From Ranitomeya variabilis (lineage: Eukaryota; Chordata; Amphibia; Anura; Dendrobatidae): 64,000 nucleotides of DNA. A program made the translations under genes and the position numbers. Positions 45,735-64,000 of this stretch are shown one piece after another. The notes under the pieces are model-generated. The model was not told where the DNA came from. It saw only the letters and a program-made list of their open reading frames with translations, and did no database searches. Each line of letters starts with the position of its first letter. Within the stretch, counting starts at the first letter, position 1. The DNA is taken from assembly GCF_051348905.1 (NCBI RefSeq), contig NC_135236.1, forward strand, positions 668,518,389-668,582,388. The letters are read 5' to 3'.

Positions 45735-46560
45735 CTAAGTCAGACATATCCGATCTCCTAGTTATTAAATTGTGGCACTGCTAGATGGCGAATGTCTAAG
45801 CACATAGTAGTTTGATCCCCTTTCTCTAGGGATGAGACCGTCCAGATCAGCATCTTTATCTAGTGCTTGTTGAAGGAGCTTCAGCTTAGCAATGGCTGCA
45901 GGTTCTTCTATTTCTGCTTGAAGTATTTTTACTTTTGATTCGGTCTCCGCTTCCTACAAAGCAATGAAGCTTCTAACTCTAAATTCCTCTACGTTTACCC
46001 AGGTTTCAGTAGCTTGTGAGACAAGGTTGACTTTCTGAAATGACCTTGAAGATCGAGATGTGACTTTGGACGATGTTGATTGATGTGGCCTAGCCTCTTC
46101 CGAGTCTGTGATGTATTTTATAGGAGAAGACTCTCTTTTGCCAAGATTTACTCGGTAATGTAATGTATTTTTCAAATACTGGTGGAGATCATAGGTGTCA
46201 GATAAACAATTCAAGGTTAAATCTTCTACGTCACTGTTCAAGTGTGGAAGAGCTGCTAAGTAGTGGTTGACTGTCCCAAAAATCATCTTGGTTATCACGG
46301 AATTCATCTCTGGTGGTCTCAAAATTCTCTCTGACCATTGGTGTTGGTTTGGTTGTACGTTTGGGACTTTGGCGACAGGTTAGTAATACGAAACCCATGT
46401 ACTTAGGTGAGATTGTCTGAGGGATGTGAGCACAGATCTCTCTACAAGCAATAGCAGATAGGTTACTCGCTATCCTCTCTTGCCTGACCAGCTGCACGTA
46501 ATGACTAAGGATTCAGTGGACGAACCTTTAGGTAGTTGTTTTGACTGTACTACGAAGAGG

Positions 46561-47700
46561 TAGTAAAATCTAGGAAAGTTGAGGGGACGAGGATGAGGAA
46601 CAAAGGACAAATCCTCGCTCCAGCTTTGATGAACGTTACTGCCAAGATGGCACTGACTAGAAAAAAAACAAGATCTAAGGCAACAAGATAGGAGTAACAG
46701 TGAGAGGGGCCAGGTGAAAAATTACAGCTGCAAATATATGCATACATAGTAATGGAAGCAAAGGAATAAAAACACTTTACAACCGGAATAGGAAATAAAC
46801 TAAAAATAAATTAAGCACATATCCCTGCAATAGCTGTCAGCTTTACAGAGGATGAACAGCACAGTCTCGGACCTTCCCTTTGGGCCCAATCTGACCGTTC
46901 CATCCCAATTGACAAGAGAGCTTTAGTGTCCATTGCTTATACATGTTTAGGTACTATCAGCCTTGAACACAGTTCAATACACCCACCATCTCTATCTCAT
47001 CATACCCCCTCAAAGATATTCTTCAACCCGAAGGCCCTAAAGGGCAGATCTCTTTTCTATACACATCCCATCGGCCAAGGTTGGTTCTGTCTCAATGTCA
47101 GTGAAGGCAAAATGGAGAAACCCAATTCCCTCACTGTTCGTGGAGGACTGGTAGTAGGATGTTATTTGTTTGCATCTTGTGGTCTTGACGGTGATTACCA
47201 ATAAGCTGAGCAGGCTTTATAATATCAAACCTATCTGACCCTTGTTGTTTCCCCAGGCCGGCAGGACTCCTTCCTAAGAGCGCCATCATTACCATTCTCC
47301 AAATGCTAAATTTTGGCATACAATATGGTCTTGCTTCACAATATCCTTCTTTTCGATTAACTTTTTTAGGTTATTGTCCTCTCTTTTGTCAATCCCTATG
47401 TTGTGTGAATCCAAGTAAGCATTATTTGGGTTGTTAGACGAAGAACAATGGCAGCATCACAATCAAGTCCCTCTTGAGGAATCCTCATTGATCTTCACCG
47501 ATCAGCTAACAGACCCCACACAGTCGGCAGATGGAAGGCCCTGGTTAACACTACTATTTCAAAAGAGAAAGTTAACTTTCAGGAGATTTGGAGGTCTTTG
47601 GGTGGATGGTCTACTTTCCCTTGATCCTCAAGTATTTACCGGTAAGTAAATTCCATACGTTTTATGTTCCTTTTTTGTTATAGGTGTTCTCTTTTCCTTT
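46561..47700. other. Intergenic stretch between Bel/Pao fossil and minisatellite
   Basis: Two modest plus-strand ORFs (92 and 72 codons) show no recognisable motif and are likely chance or remnants of older repeats. Confidence 0.35.
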
Positions 47701-47715
47701 CCACCTCTCAGCTTG

Positions 47716-48608
47716 AAATGTTGCAGACCCGACACCAGCAGTCCGACATTTTGCAGACCCGACACCAGCAGTCCGACATTTTGCAGACCCGACACCAGCA
47801 GTCCGACATTTTGCAGACCCGACACCAGCAGTCCGACATTTTGCAGACCCGACACCAGCAGTCCGACATTTTGCAGACCCGACACCAGCAGTCCGACATT
47901 TTGCAGACCCGACACCAGCAGTCCGACATTTTGCAGACCCGACACCAGCAGTCCGACATTTTGCAGACCCGACACCAGCAGTCCGACATTTTGCAGACCC
48001 GACACCAGCAGTCCGACATTTTGCAGACCCGACACCAGCAGTCCGACATTTTGCAGACCCGACACCAGCAGTCCGACATTTTGCAGACCCGACACCAGCA
48101 GTCCGACATTAGCAGTCCGACATTTTGCAGACCCGACACCAGCAGTCCGACATTTTGCAGACCCGACACCAGCAGTCCGACATTTTGCAGACCCGACACC
48201 AGCAGTCCGACATTTTGCAGACCCGACACCAGCAGTCCGACATTTTGCAGACCCGACACCAGCAGTCCGACATTTTGCAGACCCGACACCAGCAGTCCGA
48301 CATTTTGCAGACCCGACACCAGCAGTCCGACATTTTGCAGACCAGACACCAGCAGTCCGACATTTTGCAGACCCGACACCAGCAGTCCGACATTTTGCAG
48401 ACCCGACACCAGCAGTCCGACATTTTGCAGACCCGACACCAGCAGTCCGACATTTTGCAGACCCGACACCAGCAGTCCGACATTTTGCAGACCCGACACC
48501 AGCAGTCCGACATTTTGCAGACCCGATACCAGCAGTCCGACATTTTGCAGACCCGATACCAGCAGTCCGACATTTTGCAGACCCGATACCAGCAGTCCGA
48601 CATTTTGC
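47716..48608 (+). repeat. Homogeneous 30-bp minisatellite
   Basis: About 29-30 units of TTTTGCAGACCCGACACCAG followed by CAGTCCGACA. Nearly every unit is identical; only a slipped junction at about 48106-48120 and a few point variants (ACCAGACACC, ACCCGATACC) are seen. The unit length is a multiple of three and holds no stop codon in most frames, so both strands carry long spurious ORFs. Confidence 0.95.
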
Positions 48609-48609
48609 T

Positions 48610-48850
48610 CAAGGATTAGATTTTTGATAATCAGTGCTGATGTCTTAGCTAGCCGGAAAGTCCTTTCGATTTTTCTGCTCCATGGATATGTTCTTGTAGG
48701 CTGTAGTAACAGGATTTCTGTTTTGTATAAATAACCTCTTACCTGATTGAACATCCATCTTGTACCAACTCATTTCCATTTCTCCCCCCCCCCCCCCAAC
48801 ATGTTAAAGAAAATAAAAAGAGATGGGTGGGGTAATGGACACGATGTAAG
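48610..48850. other. Spacer with C tract between minisatellite and BRAF 3' end
   Basis: A 13-base C tract near 48786. No gene recognised. Confidence 0.4.
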
Positions 48851-48877
48851 CATTTGGAAATATGGTCTTTATTATAA

Positions 48878-48883
48878 TTTACA
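48878..48883 (-). terminator. Candidate BRAF polyadenylation signal
   Basis: TTTATT on the plus strand, AATAAA on the gene strand, in the context ATAATAAAGACC. It is the first strong signal noted at the far end of the predicted UTR. Confidence 0.4.
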
Positions 48884-49662
48884 CACCACTTTTATACATA
48901 TCTCCCCCCCCCCAGTATTTCCAACCTGAATGTGCACTGTAAGTCAGTGACTGACAGTTATGTACAGCAACATTGAATTCGCTTTGTACGGGTGCGTTAT
49001 TACTGGAACCATCTGATACAAGACCCAGTGCTGGAGACGACGTGCTAGATGTAGATACACACAGGAAGAAGAAAATGACTAGAAAACTTGTAACTCATTC
49101 TTGAAAACAATCATGGAATGTCCAAAACAAAAAATAAAAAAAAAATACAACAAAAATGTAAAATGAAAGTATAAAACTATCCCAAATTTATCCAAATATA
49201 AATTTTTTTTTGGCCCGTGTATAAAAGATGAACCAAAGTAAAGTTAGACTTGGGAGATTCCTTCAGGAAAAAAAAAATAAAAAAATTCTGAATTTTAAAT
49301 TTTCTATGGCTAAATTAAACTATTGAGCCGACTTCGAAGCCCGGATCGTTGGCTGAGCTTCTCACATACACGCCCTTTATCTCTGATTGACAGCATCAGC
49401 AGAGAGCGGGGCAAGCTGGAGCTTATGAATAATGAGAACTATAGGCATTTATATATTTAAAAAAAAAAAAAAAAAAAGTACAGTAAGCAGCTCAATAAGT
49501 TATACATCGTTGGAATCCGAGTCTTTGGCCCTAATCTATGCTCCTAAGCATAAACCTGGAGGCTCCCTTTAAAAAAAGGGGTGTCCGTCTTCTCTGCATT
49601 GGGAGGGGAGTGATACCGAAGACACAGTCTACACGTCTTCCGAGATGTGGCATGATCGGCAG

Positions 49663-49922
49663 TGGTGGTGAGCGAGCATGCTCGGATAAGGAGTTATATG
49701 AGCATGCTCGTGTGCTAACCGAGGGTCTTCGCGAGCTCGAAAAATATGTTTGAGTTCCCGCGGCTGTTCGACAGCCTAACAAACAGGCAATCCCTGCATG
49801 TGTTGCGGGCTGTCGAAAAGCCATAGGGACTCGAACATATTTTTTGAGCTCGCGAAGACCCTCGGTTAGCACACGAGCATGCTCGGATAACGCCTTATCT
49901 GAGCATGCTCGCTCATCACTAA
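49663..49922. mobile_element. hAT-type foldback MITE in BRAF 3' region
   Basis: Two near-perfect arms of about 120 bases, starting TGGTGGTGAGCGAGCATGCT and ending AGCATGCTCGCTCATCACTA. The flanks ATCGGCAG (49655-49662) and ATGGGCAG (49923-49930) are an 8-base duplication with one mismatch. Related at its ends to 5620-6219. If transcribed it would fold into a long hairpin in the UTR. Confidence 0.8.
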
Positions 49923-51938
49923 ATGGGCAGCCATCAGGCGCATGTCCTCATCTAATGACTGACAGGTATCGCCCATCTCCCAAAAGCATAAGTGAGCGCC
50001 ATTAGTTAGACAACCCCCTTTAAATAGTAGAACCCAATGGTTTAACAGGAAAAAAAAAATTAAAAATTTGGGGAGGGGGGGGTCAAAACACATGAATACA
50101 TCCCATAATTTTCTATCAAGAAAACTGAAAAAAATAAAAAAAAAATAAAAATTACAAACTGCATTGTTCTGCATTTTGGTGAAAAAAAACAAAACAAATC
50201 TTCTTCCTAAAGTGTGTTCCAAAGTAGTGAAACGTGAATATTCTAAAGAGCTTTGTACACCGGTCACCGGGGCAGTGTGTGTCGTGGCCACAGCATGACG
50301 TCCGTCCCGCAGACGGAACTAAACGAAAGTGTCCAAGCGATGAGGAGACAGGGGCGCGGATTATTACACAAAAGCAACTGGTCTAGTTTTCATATAAACA
50401 ATACTCTGGCCAAACTCCAAAGCGTTCCACATTTACATAGCAAAATAAATTAAATAAATAGAAATTAAACAAGACAAAAAAAAAAAAAATGAAAAAAAAA
50501 AAAAAAACCTGTACAAAAGGGAAAAAAAAAAAAAAAACTAAAAAATATATGACCTCGTCAGTTGCTACTGGTTTAGGCTTTGGAGTATAAATATTTAGTC
50601 GTAACGTAGATACCAGTAGCGTGAACACTCACAAACGTACGCTCACACGCTAAAATCCAGCCAGTCTTTTACAGATGATATTGACCAAGAAAAGAGAAAA
50701 AACTAAAAGTGATATTGTGGTAAGGGGAGGTAAAGAGTAGAGAGCGAAATTAATAAAGGATTTGCTCTAGCGGGGTGCATCTTTAAAGTGATAGCACATG
50801 AGAAAGAAGCTGTGCTGCCCCGCAGGGGCGGGGTTTACTGTGATCATGTGACTACTCAGCATGGAATGTTTATCTCAATTATTTTTTGGGGGTGTAAGAT
50901 ATGAATTGAATAACCCCCCCAAAAAAAGAAAAAAAGACCAGAAACACAAACAGTTCAGATTCAGTCCATGCAAGGCCTCACGAAAAAGAATGAAATACCA
51001 GAGTAAATTAGAGAAGGTAGCCAACATATTCCTCATAGCCCCTCCCCTGAGGAACAAAGAAAAAAAGAATTGCCATTATAAAGTAAGGGGAGGATAGTTT
51101 TTGCATTAAAGTGTTAGGACAGTAAATAAAATGCAGAATCTCCATTTCATCATTGAGTAGCAAGCAATAATCTGATGGTGCCACATCTTACTGACTGCAA
51201 ACAGAAGTCCCCCTGACTCCCAAAACTAGAGCAGCCGACCAGTACCCCAGACTCCATATCAACGATTGGTGGGATTCTTCCAACAAAATTGTCAGTTTTA
51301 ACCATGTTCAGACATTTTGGAAATTGCACTTAATGGACTGTAAATTAAAAAGTGTTTGTAGATACAGCGCCACTCCAGTCCGTGGGCCGCGTCCGGTATT
51401 GCAGCTCAGCCTCACGCTTCAGATCGTTGCAAATTATAGGACAAATTGATTGCTGGTTGAGGTGGTTTGTAATGGGGTGAATGGGGGTAAACTTGTTCTG
51501 TACTAGTGGAAAATATGGAGATCCGGCATTTTAATTTCCCAGAAGACATAAAAAAAAAAAAAAATCTTAGTAGACAGTCCCCATGATGATTGGAGCAAGA
51601 TCCACACAGAACACGAGGGCTTCAGTGTTAGTATTTTAGACAGTCTCTGCAATGAAGAAAGTCCTCCTTCTTGTTGCTAAGACGACGCCACTCCTCGGGG
51701 GCGTGTCAAAGAACAGTGCTAGGCCACTCCCTAGAGGAACACAGGGAATTGAGCTGGTTCCTTTCTCCTCCCCCCATTTTTATTTTTTTTCCTCCTTTGA
51801 TGGTTCATGCTGTTCCCTCTCACAAAATAGGTGAATTATCTGAATTTTTTTTTTTTTTGTAATGTAGTCCCAGCGCTAAGAAACTAGAGGAACACGAGAC
51901 TTAAAGTAGTAACAGAGGTGCTTGTGCTGATTGTGCCG

Positions 51939-63657
<11,719 letters not shown>

Positions 63658-63727
63658 TCAGTGCTGCCACCTATAAGGCAAAAAAAAAAAAAAAAGGAGC
63701 AAATGCACTAGTTATTCAGGCAGCATG

Positions 63728-63893
63728 AGGTCAAGACCCACCCTCGAAGGGACAAGACCCACCCTCGAAGGGACAAGACCCACCCTCGAAGGGACAAGAC
63801 CCACCCTCGAAGGGACAAGACCCACCCTCGAAGGGACAAGACCCACCCTCGAAGGGACAAGACCCACCCTCGAAGGGACAAGACCCACCCTCA
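63728..63893 (+). repeat. 21-bp minisatellite in BRAF intron 7
   Basis: Eight almost identical units of GACAAGACCCACCCTCGAAGG. Confidence 0.95.
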
Positions 63894-64000
63894 TGCTAAG
63901 AATGGGGGTCCACGATTCCCCTTTCTAACCCGTGGTGACTGCCCATGCTCCATGGGGGGCGCACCTGCTTTTCAGTATTCTAATTGCTGCACACGGCCCA
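63894..64000. other. BRAF intron 7 edge
   Basis: Non-repetitive, with no exon recognised up to the window end. Confidence 0.4.

Larger units (their letters stand above)
39816..46560 (-). mobile_element. Bel/Pao LTR retrotransposon fossil
   Basis: An old, heavily broken Bel/Pao-type element on the minus strand. From high to low coordinates there is a gag-like region. This has a zinc-knuckle neighbourhood CYMCCTSTIHTAKDC near 44240. Then come degraded pol parts and an integrase with PPFTYVGLDVF (about 41900) and FNPHHASHMGGSWKLII (about 41570). The latter ends in SPSILIPPILLTQKRG. Sequence at 39816-39985 is repeated in direct orientation at 46396-46560 (GAGATGTATCTGAGATATGT versus GAGATTGTCTGAGGGATGTG), placed where the two LTRs should be. 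Three later insertions lie within it (40261-41013, 41964-42469, 45443-45734). Many breaks; no working frame. Confidence 0.72.
48855..51938 (-). other. BRAF: Predicted long 3' UTR of BRAF exon 19
   Basis: The sequence downstream of the exon 19 stop is AT-rich and without ORFs. It reaches a consensus AATAAA on the minus strand at 48883-48878, giving a possible cleavage site about 20-25 bases further on. A UTR of roughly 3 kb would be in keeping with the long UTR of the human exon-19 isoform. A hAT MITE (49663-49922) and TTAA-type remnants lie inside. The 3' end is inferred only. Confidence 0.4.

Noticed and set aside
46926-47649. Two plus-strand ORFs as exons of an unknown gene
   Set aside because: Short, no domain, different frames with no convincing GT-AG pairing; left as intergenic.
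47716-48608. CRISPR-like array
   Set aside because: Units are head-to-tail with no unique spacers, in a vertebrate genome; it is a minisatellite.
47664-48734. ORFs of 304-356 codons on both strands
   Set aside because: They are produced by a stop-free 30-base minisatellite read in several frames; no domain, no start context, no conservation expected.

Overview
The window is vertebrate nuclear DNA, most likely from an anuran amphibian with a large, repeat-rich genome. Three things point there: the exon structure of a BRAF kinase gene, tandem-type TRIM genes whose whole coding region sits in one exon, and a dense mix of Penelope-like elements, L2 and Rex1 LINEs, Ty3/gypsy, Bel/Pao and other LTR fossils, hAT-type and PIF/Harbinger-type MITEs, and many minisatellites. 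There are no bacterial genes, operons or CRISPR arrays.

Host genes. The right quarter (about 48.9-64 kb, minus strand) is the 3' half of BRAF. It contains the equivalents of human exons 8 to 18, with intact splice sites and a complete kinase domain carrying the P-loop, VAVK lysine, HRD, DFG and APE motifs. Two alternative-splicing features are also preserved: the 120-bp in-frame cassette exon known from neural BRAF/c-Rmil, and a spliced terminal exon 19 ending in EFTAFK, next to the read-through exon 18 terminus. The BRAF introns carry minisatellites, a long-TIR transposon and a hairpin element. Two related RING/B-box/coiled-coil/PRY-SPRY (TRIM) coding units lie on the minus strand. The one at 27991-29583 is open for 530 codons. 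The one at 2986-4619 is a pseudogene. Both come from one duplicated segment.

Transposon landscape from left to right. A Penelope-like retroelement with RT and GIY-YIG parts lies at 0.15-2.2 kb, followed by the TRIM pseudogene. Next is a long frog repeat (5.1-7.2 kb) with a telomere-like internal array. It is invaded by a hAT MITE, which is itself invaded by a Harbinger-type MITE. An L2 LINE sits at 7.2-8.7 kb, and a possible CCAAT-box promoter and first exon at 9.9-10.15 kb. MITEs occur at 11.5 and 12.5 kb. A 31-bp minisatellite (13.9-18.2 kb) is split by a Rex1 LINE, which is split by a MITE holding another MITE. A second Penelope copy (18.4-19.4 kb) with a 15-bp target duplication is split by an L2-like LINE. 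Two minisatellites fill 20.2-21.3 kb.

At 21.98-26.97 kb lies a young, apparently whole, non-autonomous LTR element. Its LTRs are about 99% alike and flanked by a 5-bp duplication. Its only long ORF (469 codons) contains a cold-shock-domain-like segment and no pol. After the intact TRIM gene come Ty3/gypsy fossils with a solo LTR (29.8-32.8 kb), Penelope fragments (33.3-34.1 and 36.3-36.8 kb), a Tc1-like remnant, and an old Bel/Pao fossil (39.8-46.6 kb). The Bel/Pao copy was hit by MITEs and by an inverted-duplication Penelope insertion with a 13-bp target duplication. A very homogeneous 30-bp minisatellite (47.7-48.6 kb) precedes the BRAF 3' end.

The strongest observations are the LTR element carrying a cold-shock domain, the deep conservation of both BRAF splice alternatives, and the TRIM pair in which the intact copy has lost a zinc ligand and the splice acceptor next to its ATG. 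All calls are from reading alone; no database search was run.
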